Positions 33,088 through 45,114 of a DNA stretch of 64,000 bases are shown in pieces (the stretch's first letter is position 1; each line of letters begins with the position of its first letter). The position numbers and the translations under genes were made by a program. Under the pieces are notes generated by a model. It was not told where the DNA came from. It did not search any database and saw only the letters and a list, made by a program, of their open reading frames with translations. Source of the DNA: Rhizoclosmatium globosum (taxonomy: Eukaryota; Chytridiomycota; Chytridiomycetes; Chytridiales; Chytriomycetaceae). The stretch covers positions 1 to 64,000 of the forward strand of contig MCGO01000074.1 in NCBI GenBank assembly GCA_002104985.1. Reading direction: 5' to 3'.

Positions 33088-34804
33088 TTACCAGTTTAAT
33101 GTTGCAAGATCTGACTCCGAAATATCATCCCAGCAGTTATCCACCTCCTTAACGTGTTTCCTTTCAATGCTTGCCGTTCCCGTATGATCGTCCACAATGT
33201 CCTCCAGCACATAAAATGGATTAAGAGCGAGTGGTATAATTTCGTCCTTTGACATAAAGTGACGGTAGTCAGGATCGTGGCATCTATTATCAATAAGCTT
33301 ATGACATAGTTTTCAGCAAAGGGCAAATCAAACCTTTGGTTAAATATGCCGCGCTTCAAGTCGACAGTGTAATAAACACCGTTCGACTTGTGTTCTCGCA
33401 TAATGTTGAAACAGAATTTGTTCCCAGATATAGAGTACAATAGAAGTTTCTGATCTGAGAAACAAAGTACGGATTTGATGATAACGCTTGTAATAGTAGA
33501 GGTTGTACTTCGTTGAATCCAAGAAACGAGGAAGGAATCAATATCTGGAAACGGTGAAACGTCTTTCATCGGGCTGGAGGTACACAGTCCTCTTCCCTTC
33601 GGATTAATGCCAACATCAATCACATTTCCATCCTTTGGATTCATTGGTGGATGCATTTGCAAGACTCGAGTTCGATGGGTCCATGTAACTGAACTGACGA
33701 GGGTTGACAAAAAGTAGTCACATAAACTGGGATCTACAGTAGAATTCTCCGGAGAACCAAATCGCTGGAGAAACGCAGACTTGCCAATTTTGGTAGATTG
33801 GAAGACGCGAAAGTTACGATTCTTGGAATAAACTCCGTCGTCGATGAACAAACTCGGCCCTGCTTCCGTTTGAATGAAAAGACATGATAAGTCGTCTAAT
33901 CGAGCCCGTTGATCCGTCGTTTTGGGCTCTAAAGCTTCAAGACTACGTTTTTCGGACAAAATCTTCATAGTGAGGGATGAAACAAAACGACCTGGCAAAT
34001 GGTGCATTATTTAGACTCGTTTAAATGAAGAAGAAGAAGTATTACCAACGTGTGAATTATCTTTCCAGACAACGTTTTTCGGCAGATTAAAAACCAAATG
34101 TCGTGAAAACTTTGTGTCTGTTGAGGATGAGAGCTGTTGATTCAGAATAAGTAACAGCTTCACTTGAATAGGTACTAACATCGACGATATTGTCTAAAGA
34201 TGCCTGGATTTTAAACATGGAATGTAACTCTTGGAGAACAAAGGAGGTAAACACTCTCATGATACGATCCTCATCGACATCTCGATTCAGGGCCTTTGCA
34301 TACTCTAAATCGAAGTAAAGCTTGCACGGAGCATTTTCTCGGATGAGCTCATAGAATACGCGCTCATCAGGTTTCATTTCACAGTATTTAGTCCAAAAAC
34401 TCTTGTACGTTGTCACAAGGAACTTTCGCTTCCCTGGATTTTTGGAGTCAACCTCAAATGAGAATATGCGCAACGGTTCAGATGATGAATCAACGGCTCT
34501 TAATGGCAGTTAGAAAGGTCAAGAAAGTAAAGTAACTGACTTGAAAGCAGCCTCTTGACGATGAAAGACTCTCCACGTCAGGAAAAGATTGGGTCCTTTT
34601 GATTTTTCACGTATGCGGAGCATGAATTCGAGCCATTGCCGATTTGCCACAGGAAGGTTTTTTGAACTGTTCAACGTCAATGCTAGTTATCCCCTGATGC
34701 TCTTACATTCCACTGCCAGGCTTTACGCCATAAAAAGATGATACGGTTGACTCTGTGAAGGAATCAGTAATACGTATTAGCGAAAGGAGGACCAAACTTT
34801 GCAT
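33088..34804 (-). CDS. PRIMPOL: PrimPol-like primase-polymerase
   Basis: The gene is read on the minus strand from a tentative ATG at 34804. Exons give STVSSFYGVKPGS, then LPVANRQWLEFML, SKGPNLFLTWRVFHRQEAAF, and RIFSFEVDSKNPGKRKFLVT. The catalytic DxE motif is in APCKLYFDLEYAK. Later parts are FIDDGVYSKNRNFRVFQSTKIGK, the segment DYFLSTLVSSVTWTHRTRVL, and a zinc-knuckle region FCFNIMREHKSNG..QRCHDPDY. The tail is acidic (WDDISESDLATLNW), like an RPA-binding motif, with the stop at 33088-33090. PrimPol reprimes stalled replication forks in nucleus and mitochondria. Frame slips occur near 33340 and 33180. The 5' end overlaps or abuts the PIG-N promoter; only 32 bp separate the starts. Confidence 0.88.
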
Positions 34805-34836
34805 CTGTTGTCACCGCCACGTTTTTTGTTGAACAA

Positions 34837-37800
34837 ATGGCAACATCAAACGAAAGATCGCAAGGTACTGTCCGATCATAATAATATACTCATTACTTAA
34901 CCAGCATATAGGACAGAGCCTTGGGAGGCTGCTGGTTCTTGGAGTCATCTTTCACATTGTGTATTCATGGTCCATCTTCGACATCTACTTCCGATCACCG
35001 TTGGTTCACGGAATGACGCCTGTTGATCCTCCTCAACCAGCTCCAGCAAAGCGCCTTGTTCTGTTTGTTGGTCAGTTGATGTCAACTTACATGTCGGCAA
35101 TCAATAAACTGACAGTCCTATCTAACAGCTGATGGGCTTCGAGCCGACAAGTTGTTTGAAAACAAACTGAGTCGGGCACCATTCCTCCAGAGTGTTGTGA
35201 TGAACGAGGGAATGTGGGGAATTTCAAGAACTCACGTTCCAACTGAAAGCCGACCGGGACATGTCGCCCTCATTGCTGGATTCTATGAAGATGTATCAGC
35301 AGTTACACATGGCTGGAAAACGAATCCGGTGGAATTTGATTCGTTGTTCAACCAATCAAGGAAAACCTGGTCGTTTGGATCCCCAGACATCTTACCAATG
35401 TTTGCAGAGGGTGCTTCTGACCCAAACCGTGTGGAAACTTTCATGTACGCTCCAGAGTTTGAAGACTTTGCGGAAGAAGGTGGGATACATCCTCAAGTTC
35501 ATATTTTGTACTCACTCACACAACCTAGACGCGAGTAAATTGGACACCTGGGTATTCGACAAAGTCGATGAGTTTTTCGCAGAAGCTCAAAAGAATGCAA
35601 CAACGATGGAGCTTTTGCGTTCAGACAAGATCGTATTTTTCCTCCACCTCCTTGGCCTTGATACGAACGGACACGGCCACCGCCCCTACTCCAAAGAATA
35701 CCTCGAAAACATTAAAATCGTCGACAAAGGAATTGCAGATTTCGTCGCAAAGTTTGACAAGTTCTACAACAACGATGGACGAACGACATATGTATTCTCG
35801 GCGGATCATGGTATGAGTAACCGTGGAAATCACGGAGATGGACATCCCGATAACACTGAAACACCCTTGATTGTATGGGGTGCTGGAGTGGCTGGACCAA
35901 ATAAGACATCACCGACAGTTGATTCGTACAGCTTGGCATGGGGACTAGACGAGTACCAAAGAAATGATGTAAACCAAGCGGATGTTGCTCCGTTGATGGT
36001 GAGTGCCATGTTGCTGTCGCGGGCTTCTCTTACTTTAAACTAGTCGACTTTGGTTGGTGTTCCTTACCCTATGAACTCAGTCGGTGAACTACCGCTCCCA
36101 TATATTAAAAATACGGAAGAATACAAAGCGTCAGCAGCCTTCAAAACGGCTACTCAAATCCTTCGTCAATTTCTTGTGAAACAAGAATCCAAACGCCGCA
36201 CAGAGCTGTACTTTGTTCCGTTCCCATATCTCGTCAACCACGAAGCCTTGTCGGCTGAAATTCAAGGGCTTATAGATAAAGGGCTGATCGCTATTGCGGA
36301 AACAAAGAGTTTGGAGTTGGCGAGGCTTTGCGTTGAAGGACTACGTTACTATCAGATCTACGATTGGCTCTTCTTAAGAGGACTGATTTCTGTTGGTTAC
36401 TTGGGTTGGATTGTGAATAGTTTGTTGTTTGTTTTGAAGAACTATGGAAGTAGTCCTCAAGCTGTTACTGCTGAAGATGAGTCCTCCAACAAGATGGTCT
36501 GTTCTTCACCTTTTTTTCAATTTATAAATGAGCTGGCTGACATCTTTTGCAGGTTTCCTACGGCGCAATCCTCATCTTTGTCGCTTTCTCCCTCTTCATG
36601 TACCTCAAGGAATCTCATCCAAATTACTACCTTTACATCGCATTCCTCGTGTATCTTTGGGCACAAGTCTTCAAAGAGCGTAAATTCGCATTTGCCGTCA
36701 TTTCTCGAAACTTCAACACAGGCGCTTTGGCAGGAAACCTCGTCAAAATTTCAATTTATGTTATCGGACTCGAAATTCTTGTGTACAGCTACTTCAGCAG
36801 GGAGGTTTTGACGCCATCCTTAATTGTTGCTGGAATTGTGTGGCCGTTCTTGACACCAACGTCCTTCCAAAACAAAAATTGGCGAATGATTTTGTTTTGG
36901 AGAACGGCGTGCATCGTAACGAGTGTATTCACATTGCTTCCAGTTGAATTGGGCGAAGATATGCGATTGGTGTAAGCCCGAAAACCAAAGTTAAGACTGT
37001 TGCTGATTTATTATTTGATAGGACCCTCGGTGGAGTTTTGATTTTGATTTCGGGAGCCATTGCTGCATATCTGCTACCAAAGTACGCACCAACGGCATTA
37101 CCGGTTAGTGGAAAGACGAAACAACAGAAAGATGGACCACCTGCTATCATTCTATTTCAGGTATGTTGCACCTATACACACAAGCAAGTACTTAAAGATA
37201 TTTGTTCAGCTTGTTGTCATTTTGGTCAGTATCTTCATTGTAAATGACACATCTGGTCGTTTGACACGAAAGGAGGGGCTTCCATTGTTGAATCAATTGT
37301 TGAGTTGGATTATTTTGTTTTCATGTGGAATTATTCCAGCGATGGATCTTGTCAAAGAAGGGCACCACTTTTTGCGTCGATTGGTAGTTATTTACCTCTC
37401 TTTCGCACCTCTGTTTATCTTGCTGAGTATCAGGTATGTTTTCAATGATGCTGAATTTTCGTTGACGTAAGAGTGTTCTTCACAGTTATGAAACTCTCTT
37501 CTATTTCTGCTTCTCTCAAACCTTGTTGGGATGGCTTCTTATGGAACGACAACTGTTTTCAGACGTCAAGAGCACTGAACCACTTGGAAATGATTACTCT
37601 GATGTGATTCCCAAACGAGTTACTCGTTCATCCTCTAAAGTTGCTTCAACTGCCTCTCCAAAGAGTGATTTCCGTTTGCTCACTGTCGACGATCTTCGTA
37701 CAGCCACAATCTTCTTGTTCCTTATCAATACCGCCTTTTTTGGAACTGGAAATATTGCATCTGTATCTTCGTTCTCGATGGAATCTGTATATCGATTTAC

Positions 37801-38140
37801 AACGGTCTTTAATCCATTCCTTATGGGTGTTCTCTTGGTCATCAAGTTGATTGTTCCATTTTTCCTGCTCAGTGCTGTATTTGGAGTGATTTCTCGAAGC
37901 ATTGCGCTTCCAGCTTTCAGTCTCTTCCTTCTCGTTCTTAGCACCACCGATGTAATGACGCTCAATTTCTTCTTCTTGGTAAGAGATGATGGAAGTTGGT
38001 TGGAAATTGGTACTACAATCAGCCACTATATTATTGCGAGTACATTCATTGTATTCCAGATTATTTTGTTCAGTGTGGGGCACTTCTTGGTTGGGAAAGT
38101 CTTGATTCCAGATGTCAAGAAAACGGAGAAGGCAGATTAA
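34837..38140 (+). CDS. PIGN: GPI ethanolamine phosphate transferase 1 (PIG-N/MCD4)
   Basis: The N-terminus is a short cytosolic start, then a transmembrane helix ([14 protein letters not shown]) and [17 protein letters not shown]. The lumenal alkaline-phosphatase-like domain shows [98 protein letters not shown] and [10 protein letters not shown]. These are the metal-binding and nucleophile motifs. The C-terminal half (36550-38140) has many hydrophobic helices. The enzyme adds ethanolamine phosphate to the first mannose of GPI precursors in the ER. About eight introns interrupt it. Coding frames join well, with little sign of breaks. Confidence 0.96.
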
Positions 38141-38190
38141 GAAACTAAATACAATATTTTATACTACGAAAAACAAGTTGTGCACCGATG

Positions 38191-40476
38191 CTAAAACGGT
38201 TTTGTTTGTATGATACTCTCCAGTAGTTGCCTCCACACTGGATCTTTTCTTAGCGTCGCAGAGTGGCCAACAATCACAATTCCGCGCTTAGCCCGCGTCA
38301 ACATAACATTCATTCGCCGATAGTCTTTTAAGAAACCAATCTTTCCGTTTGTTTTGACGGCTGAGAAGACGATCACGTCACGTTCCTGTCCTTGAAACCC
38401 ATCAACAGTCCGCTGAAACAAACATCAGAGTTACGCGACAAAGAAATCCACAAAAAAACTTACCACATCCACATCATTTATTCCAACTTCATCCAAGACT
38501 TTTTGAATCAACTGGACTTGAGCAGCATATCCAGATATCACACCAAATCCACTCCCACCACCAGTCTCTCTCCAAAGATCTTCGACTACGTGTTTAACAG
38601 CTTCGGCTTCTTCCTTATTCTCAACAGATCCACTACTGGTGACATACTCCGATCCCTGTGCCACATCAACGAACGCAACAAACTTCTTTCCATGAAACGG
38701 TGCTGATCGCATTGGTGTCCGTCCGTCCACACTCTGATGAGTCTTGATCCTCCCATTATACCAAACACGACTCGAAAATTCACAAATCTCCTTGGGCATT
38801 CGATACTGCTCGTCCAACAAAACGACAGGCGCCTCCCCTCGTTCCTTCATCACTTCAAACAAACTCTTTTGGAATCCATCCACCTGCTCGCCATTTCGAG
38901 ATTCCGAAGTAACAGCCCCAAGTTGCATTTCATCGCCCACAAGAACAATTCGTTCTCTTGCTTTTGAAGTTGCAATGTACGTGGCGCATTGAGAGACTTG
39001 CGCAGCTTCATCAACAATGACTGTGTCAAACTTGCATGTCGCAAGAACGCCAACACCTGCGCTGAGAGTAGTACTGAAAACGATGCTCGAGTAGTATACG
39101 CGTTTATCAAGTGTTTCAACGTCGTTCACAGTGTTGTAGGGAAGGTATGGCCAATGAGTGGGATCCACAGTATCACGGGTTCCAATTCGGACCAACTTTC
39201 GTCGAGAAGCTTTAAAGTCTGGGTTTCGCTCATGAGCTTGGAGAAATTGCTTCAAGATTGTGTCGACGGCTTGATGTGTTGGTGCAGTGACCAGGATTGT
39301 TTTGGTTGGGCAAGTATGAAGAAGCAATGAAACGAGGGACGTTATGACACGTGTTTTACCAGTACCTAATCATAGCGTTAGACCGGAACAAACCATAGCA
39401 GCGCAGGTTTACTCACCAGGAGGACCCCAGACAACAGTTACCGTGTTTTCAAGGGCAGTCTTGAGTGCTGATGTTTGTGAGTTGTTCAAACGTACAAGTG
39501 GGTGAAGTAGATTGTACTTGTATGTCTCTTCATTGATTTCGTAGGACGGGATTGGTGATTTTGGATAAGTTGGGATAGAGCCCAATACAGGTGCAGGCTT
39601 CAAGAACGTTGGGAACTTCTTGAGTGAATCAATCATAGCGGTGAATGCAGCAAGGTTCAGATCCAAAATACGTGCTTCAATGAGACTCGAAGGATTCCAC
39701 TCATTCATGTTGATGGAGTTGTGAGATGTAAGAGAGAACGATGTTCCTTGCTTATTCGTTGTTGTTGAAGAAGAAACGAATCCGAATGCAATTTCGTAGT
39801 TATTGGGATTTGAAGGATTGATTCTGTTCAAAACAAGCAATTGACCGTTCGAGAGAGACAGTGGAGGACTAGCGAAGGAGTCGGACGATAGATGAAGTAT
39901 AACAGATCCATGAGTTCCCTTTGACGTTGCGTCAAGTCTCAGTTTCAGAATGCATGGATTGTGTTTAGATATCTCAACACGAATTGCTTCATCGAGGCAT
40001 GCATTGAATTCTCGCCAAACACTGCTTGCGAGTTTGAACTGTTCGTTGTTGTTTGCGGGGTATTCCAGCAATCTATCCATCAGTTGGAGTCTGTCCCTTG
40101 TCGCGTTTGACAGCAGCAAATTCGGACACAGATGGAGGAAACGCAGAGCCAGACTCCAGCGAGCAAACGTTGGTTTTGCAGCGACCATTGCAGCAAGAAG
40201 GTGTTCAACGTCGACGAGTTGCGCCGCTCGTCGCAACGTTTGGTGCACGGCAACAATCGTTGGCGAACGTGAAACTTTTTGTGGCTGATTTAGTGGCGAG
40301 GCAGTGCGGCGTGCGAGGCTGCGAGTCGGTGCAGTGGCGACGGTGGACACTTCGTCTGTCGGACTCGGTGGCCTTTGTGAAACAGCTGTGGCCAGACTGC
40401 GTTTAACTACTCGTATCGATTGTGTTGCGTACGCGGTGGACGTGCGGCAGGTGCGGGTGAGTAGATGACAGAACAT
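38191..40476 (-). CDS. Mitochondrially targeted SF1 helicase (UPF1/SMUBP2-like)
   Basis: The start ATG at 40476 gives a basic presequence typical of mitochondrial import (FCHLLTRTCRTSTAYATQSI, then RVVKRSLATA). About 300 residues with no clear domain follow. The helicase core has NNSQTSALKTALENTVTVVWGPPG, an intron inside Walker A, then TGKTR. Further motifs are ILVTAPTHQAVD, KFDTVIVDEAAQVSQ (DEAA box), GDEMQLGAV, LDEQYRMPKEICEFSS, VDGFQGQERDVIVFS and NVMLTRAKRGIVIVGH. This is an intact Superfamily 1B helicase. The nearest named relatives are yeast Hcs1 and IGHMBP2. A mitochondrial role is inferred from the N-terminus only. The end at 38191 lies 50 bp from the convergent PIGN end. Confidence 0.85.
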
Positions 40477-40580
40477 TGGTGTTCTGTTGTTCGGACACCC
40501 TTGTTGAAATGGAGTTGGAATTGCAAAAATATACAACAAACATTACGCCAATTTCGTTTACTCTGATTATTCATTCTAAT

Positions 40581-41279
40581 TTACCAGAGTGGCTCGTTGT
40601 TGGTTTTACGCAGAAGCTCAATGAATCCAGCTGGCAGGATAGGCTGTCCGTTCTCCACCAAATATCTGAAAGGCATCTCAACACTCTCGCTTTTGCTGAC
40701 TTGTAATTCAGGTTTGTCCACAAACTGTAGCTCATTGAGCTTCTTTCCTCCTTCCAACACTCGTTTCGACACCAACACTGCAGTATCAGTCTACCAAAAA
40801 TGATAAGCGCCAACCGATCCAATTATACATTCTGTAAAACTCACAGTCATTTGAACGGGACCCAGATGTCTTCCTGTGAAGCCTTGAACTCTCAACTCTT
40901 TGGTTCTGTCTCTTGGAGGATCGTCTCCGAGAATACCACCAAACAACAGAAACTCAAATCCGTCCTTCCCATCGTCTGGGTTGAGTTCTACAGGTGCTGA
41001 AGGGTCTAACAGCAGAACCTTTTGAACCGATCCAGCATACTGCAAAGCGGTCTGCTGAGTACACACGGCTCCTTCTTTGATGTTCTGAGGTATGTTTTCG
41101 ATAGTATCTTTGGTCAGGTTGCAAAGGACAAGGTTTCCCTTTCCAACTTGAACAATCATGTTTGAGTACTCAAGCTTGACCCACTCCGAGAGACCTGTTC
41201 ATCCGTAAGTATTACTACGCAGGCCATTAGCAGCCTTACCCTCTTCAAAGTGCTCGATAATGTACTTGAATTGTGGCAT
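40581..41279 (-). CDS. SFM1: SPOUT protein arginine methyltransferase SFM1-like
   Basis: Exon 1 starts at 41279 (PQFKYIIEHFEEG). Exon 2 reads LSEWVKLEYSNMIVQVGKGN, then LLLDPSAPVELNPDD and FLLFGGILGDDPPRDRTKEL, then GFTGRHLGPVQMT. After an intron it ends with TDTAVLVSKRVLEGGKKL and SVEMPFRYLVENGQPILP. The GGILGD..PRDRT and LGPxQMTTDTA blocks are diagnostic of Sfm1, which methylates an arginine of ribosomal protein uS3. The SPOUT knot region is complete. It is divergent from IFT25, with 44 bp between the starts. Confidence 0.9.
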
Positions 41280-41323
41280 TTCCGATCCAGGAAAAAAAGT
41301 CAAACAAAAGAACTTATTCAAAA

Positions 41324-42090
41324 TATGGCATCTGGTGCACCTTCTTCAGAGAATATTCAAAACCTTCGTATTTCTATGGTCACTTCGGCTGACGCTAGAT
41401 TCCCTGCTGAAAATATGTTGGATGGGTTCGTTATTCTCAATCCTGTTTCAGAACAAGTTTGACATGTCAACTACAGTACAACCAAATCATTCTGGGCTTC
41501 CACTGGTCTCTATCCGCAAGAATTTATCGTTACTTTACCGTCGCTTCAGGTCATTAAGAAGATTACAATCTGGAGTATGAAGGGTTCGTCTTGCACAACA
41601 ATTTGGATTCTACCTCGAATTATCCTGGATCTAACATTAAGCAGTCGCAGGATGGACAATCTCACGTTCAGGTTCTGAAAAGCAATTTGACTTTGACGAA
41701 GTGTATTCTGAAGGTTAGAATTCATTTCTAATTCGACACTCGCATCCATCGTAACTCACTTTCATACGGTTAGACATCGAAGACACACCAGACCAAACCC
41801 TTCAAATTACATCCTTCACGGTTTCATACTCCGACGCACACAGAGCCGCAGCGGCAAAACACATCAAATTCACCATCAGAAAAGGATATCTCGACTTTTG
41901 TGCCGTGCATAGAATTACAATTCAGGGTGAAGCCGTGCCAGATCGCGTTTCGGGGGCTGCCGAACGGCGAAAGAGTCGCAAGAGTGCTGTTAGTGGACGT
42001 GATGAAGGAAGCGAAGAGGAAGAGGACGAAGAAGAGCAAGAAGAGGAAGATACTGAGAGAGTTGTTGTACGAGTCAAAGAGAGAGATTGA
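41324..42090 (+). CDS. IFT25: Intraflagellar transport protein 25 (HSPB11-like)
   Basis: The protein is a single jelly-roll domain with an acidic tail. Exon 1 reads RISMVTSADARFPAENMLDG. Exon 2 continues TKSFWASTGLYPQEFIVTLP, then SLQVIKKITIWSMK. Later exons carry GWTISRSGSEKQFDFDEVYSE, ITSFTVSYSDAHRA and FTIRKGYLDFCAVHRITIQGE. The pattern D-G-x3-FW-x-T-G-x-PQEFI and the final F-x-S/AVH strand match IFT25/HSPB11, a calcium-binding subunit of the IFT-B train that pairs with IFT27. The last 45 residues are Glu/Arg-rich and not in animal IFT25. The gene supports a flagellated life stage. Confidence 0.87.
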
Positions 42091-42201
42091 TATACTGTAA
42101 AACGGTTAATTTCCCCTTTATTTCTCAATGATACAACATAAAAGAGAAACGTAACATGATTCTACTGCATGCCTATTTGACGCTGGCTTGTTGAATAGTT
42201 T

Positions 42202-43028
42202 TTACTTCAATGGCTCTCCTGGGAGTCGTTCAACCGCATATTGTCGCTTGCTACTGACGATGGACATGATTGGAATACCCGGAACTTTACGGATTCGTTT
42301 CTTGAGATCTTTATCGCAAGTCGCGACAATGTAGATTGGGTGCTGTTCCACTATTGAGTTGCAAGTTCAAGAATCATGCAAAATACTACTAACCTGCATA
42401 ACTCGATTCACAATACAGTCATCGGCATATGTTCCTTTATGTGAGCATGGAAGCCTCTTGAATCGAGGATCACGGGCAGTGCTGATTAGAATTCCATTCC
42501 AGTTTAGCATAAACGCAACCGCAATGACCCAACACAATAAGCTTACGTCAAAGCAATCCTGAATTTACTACCCAGCTTTTCCAACTCGGCCATTACACAG
42601 TCTGTAATGCAAGGAATACATTTCGCGTACAGACAATCCATGGAAGCCTTCACGATTTCGAGTTTGTTTTGGATGCTGAAGTTGATAAAGTTGGTATCGA
42701 CAAGGATATGGTATGGAGGGCCAAGGGCTTCGTTGTATTTGAAGAAGAGGGACGCTGCGGTTTGAGGCCTTTGTTGCGAATAGGTAAGGAAGACGCAGAT
42801 ACTAGATGAAAGCCACGTTTACTCACATTTCCTTTACTTTTGCCTTTCGAGTTTCTCAGCTTTCGCGACAGCCTTTTCTTGGTTTTGTTTGAGACGTTGG
42901 TCGTTTGGAGCCAACATGCGTTTAACTTGGGCAAACTTTCTGGTTTTTGCAGCTTTGGCCTGGATAAGATCGAGTGATGATTAGTATGGTTCTTTGATGG
43001 AAGGGTAAAGGGCAGAGAACCAACCATT
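42202..43028 (-). CDS. FCF1: FCF1/UTP24 PIN-domain rRNA-processing nuclease
   Basis: The first coding exon is just the ATG (43026-43028), then an intron 42960-43025, then [20 protein letters not shown], the conserved basic head. After another intron it reads [40 protein letters not shown], and [21 protein letters not shown]. Following exons carry [20 protein letters not shown] and [20 protein letters not shown]. The end is [13 protein letters not shown]. The PIN acids (VDTNF, YADDC, CDKDL) are all present. FCF1 cleaves pre-18S rRNA in the nucleolar SSU processome. One base seems missing near 42838. It is divergent from the TOM5-like ORF. Confidence 0.92.
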
Positions 43029-43092
43029 TGAAAGTAGTGAGTAGTTTTGAAGAGTTGTTCAACAAAGAAAAAAAGAAAGGAGAAAGAGTACG

Positions 43093-43242
43093 ATGCTCCC
43101 CAACTTCAAAGCCATCTTTCGAGAAGCGCGGACACCCGAAGAACAGCGCAGCATTTCAAACGCCGCAGTGTTTAAACTGGTCTCGTTTCTGGGCTTTGTC
43201 GTGTCGTTTAATGTTCTGCGGAAGTCTGTTAATATGGACTGA
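43093..43242 (+). CDS. Small tail-anchored protein, possibly TOM5-like
   Basis: This is a 49-residue ORF that starts 65 bp from the divergent FCF1 start. The first half is charged (FKAIFREARTPEEQRSIS). The second half is one hydrophobic helix (VFKLVSFLGFVVSFNVL) with a basic end (RKSVNMD). Size, charge and a PEE motif before the helix resemble small mitochondrial import subunits such as TOM5. Short length makes this weak. It could also be the first exon of a longer gene. Confidence 0.35.
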   Translation: MLPNFKAIFREARTPEEQRSISNAAVFKLVSFLGFVVSFNVLRKSVNMD

Positions 43243-43370
43243 GTCTCTGTCTGGGCGGACTGCCTTGCTCCTTTCAGCCTCCGCTTGCCTTATCGTTCTT
43301 TCTTTGGTTGTACCTTGTCTTGTAGTGCCCGTGAAGCGAATAAAGTCTTTGTAAATATTCTCATTGAAAC

Positions 43371-44369
43371 ATGCAACTGTCGCTGTGGAACAGACTACGG
43401 CCTAACTTGGCTATGGTCGTCTGCATCATTGGAACAACTTTATTTATTCATCTGACCACCGTGTTCTGTATCCTGGTCCCTGGCTCTGGCCGCTGCGGAC
43501 TCTCCTCTCAAAACTTAGTTCCTTGTCCTCAACGCATCTACAGCATTACTCTTAATCAATTACTATCTCTGCATCGTATCAAACCCTGGAACTGTATATT
43601 CATACTATCAACCGCCGCCCGAAACGGCATTGGAGCTGACCCCTGTTATGGACTATTTGGAGGTTGATCCAGCCACAGACGTCTTATCACCGCATTACTG
43701 CCATTCATGCCAGCGTTATAAACCTCCCGGCGCATCATTGTCGTTATTGTTCTCGCTGCATTCTTCGCATGGATCACCATTGCTCATGGATTGCAAACTG
43801 TGTTGGTCATGGAAACCAAGCACATTTCATACGATTCCTTTTTGGGCATGTGTTTCGTGTTGGTGCTGTGTGCTTGTCATTGTCGCACGGTTAGAAGCGG
43901 TGTTGGTTGGTGCAGTAAGGGGGCACTCCAAACTGGAAATGGAAAGCGGGGAGCTCATCATCGTTTGCATGAATGTGGTAGTACTGACACCTATGGTTAC
44001 CATGGTGTCGATGTTGTTTTATAATCAGGTAAGGTCAGTTTCTCTTGCGGAGATTTACTTATACTTCCCTCAGATTCAGCTTCTACTCACAAATGAGACG
44101 ACATAGAGAACTTGAAGAAAAATCGATATTCTTCATATTCTTATGCAGGGAGACGCGTGGATTTGAATGAGAATCCATATGATTTGGGGAATTGGTTTGA
44201 AAACGTTCAGCAAGTACTAGGAGAGAATCCCCTCTTCTGGTTACTCCCCAACTTTCAGTTTCACTCAAAACCAAGCTGGAGCGGCGTTAGCGGGGACGAG
44301 GAAGTTTGGCATAGGGATGGACATTGGTTTCCGATTGGAACGCATGTTCAGCGTATTCTGCATGAATAG
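43371..44369 (+). CDS. DHHC-type protein palmitoyltransferase
   Basis: Transmembrane helices near the start ([20 protein letters not shown]) lead to the DHHC cysteine-rich domain, read across a frame slip near 43660-43740. It reads [20 protein letters not shown], then [20 protein letters not shown], then [10 protein letters not shown]. The DHHC Cys is the acyl carrier. More helices follow. The C-terminal part has [17 protein letters not shown] and ENPLFWLLP, a motif shared with PFA4/ZDHHC6-type enzymes. Two frame slips (about 43730 and 43830) and an intron near 44026-44112 complicate reading. The enzyme is membrane-bound, probably in ER or Golgi. It ends 9 bp from the convergent MoaC end. Confidence 0.8.
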
Positions 44370-44378
44370 AGACAGTCT

Positions 44379-45023
44379 TTATTTATCAACTGCCTTGTAA
44401 TCTGATTTCCCGCCAGTCTTGCTGAGTACATGAATGTTTTCAATCGTTATGGCTTTGTCAACAGCTTTACACATATCGAAAACAGTTACTGCCGCAACAG
44501 AGACACCCTTTAAACAGCGAATTAGATAGAAACCTTTTACTAGCTTACATACCATCACAGCTTCCACTTCCACGCCTGTTCGTTCCACACATTCAACTTT
44601 ACACACAATATCAACAGCGTTTTTAGCCTCTTTCAGTTCAAACGCCAGATCTATATGAGTAAGCAACAGGGATGCGCGAGAGGAACGAGAAGTCCAGTCT
44701 GTTTGGCAGCGTTGATGCCTGCAAGCTTGAGTGATGTCAGAGTCTAGTCATTCGTTCAATCACATCGAAACTCTAACCTTGGCTACTCCCAAGACATCTC
44801 CTTTCGCCATCGCGTTTCGTCGAAGTGTGTCGAACGCTTCTGGTGTTGAGAAGCGTACCGTAGCCTGCGCTGCGGCGGTGCGATGCTTTGGGATTTGGCG
44901 GAGACGTTAACCCTGAACTCAGTCAGATATATTAATTGGAAAGCAAATCTCACACATGGATGCCTTGCCGCTGGCGTCAACATGCGAAAGGGTAGCCTTA
45001 GTGGAGAGAAATCGTCGCATCAT
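44379..45023 (-). CDS. Cyclic pyranopterin monophosphate synthase (MoaC), mitochondrial
   Basis: The start at 45023 gives a short presequence ([12 protein letters not shown]) directly before [12 protein letters not shown], the canonical MoaC opening. After an intron come [31 protein letters not shown], and [10 protein letters not shown]. The next exons give [10 protein letters not shown] and then [49 protein letters not shown] and LSKTGGKSD. Catalytic Lys/Asp in DMCKAVDK are present. MoaC makes cPMP, the first stable molybdopterin precursor, from the MoaA product. It stands alone rather than fused to MoaA. One base is off near 44875. Confidence 0.9.
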
Positions 45024-45114
45024 TTCAAGTAAATTAATTGAAGAGAAGCATGAAGAAGAGATAGATCCGAGGTGTTCCAGAAAAACTCGATTTTACTCTA
45101 CTGATATCAATCCA

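Noticed and set aside
43028..43354. 108-codon plus ORF between FCF1 and the DHHC gene
   Set aside because: It begins on the antisense of the FCF1 start. The shorter 49-codon ORF in another frame has a more natural tail-anchor composition.
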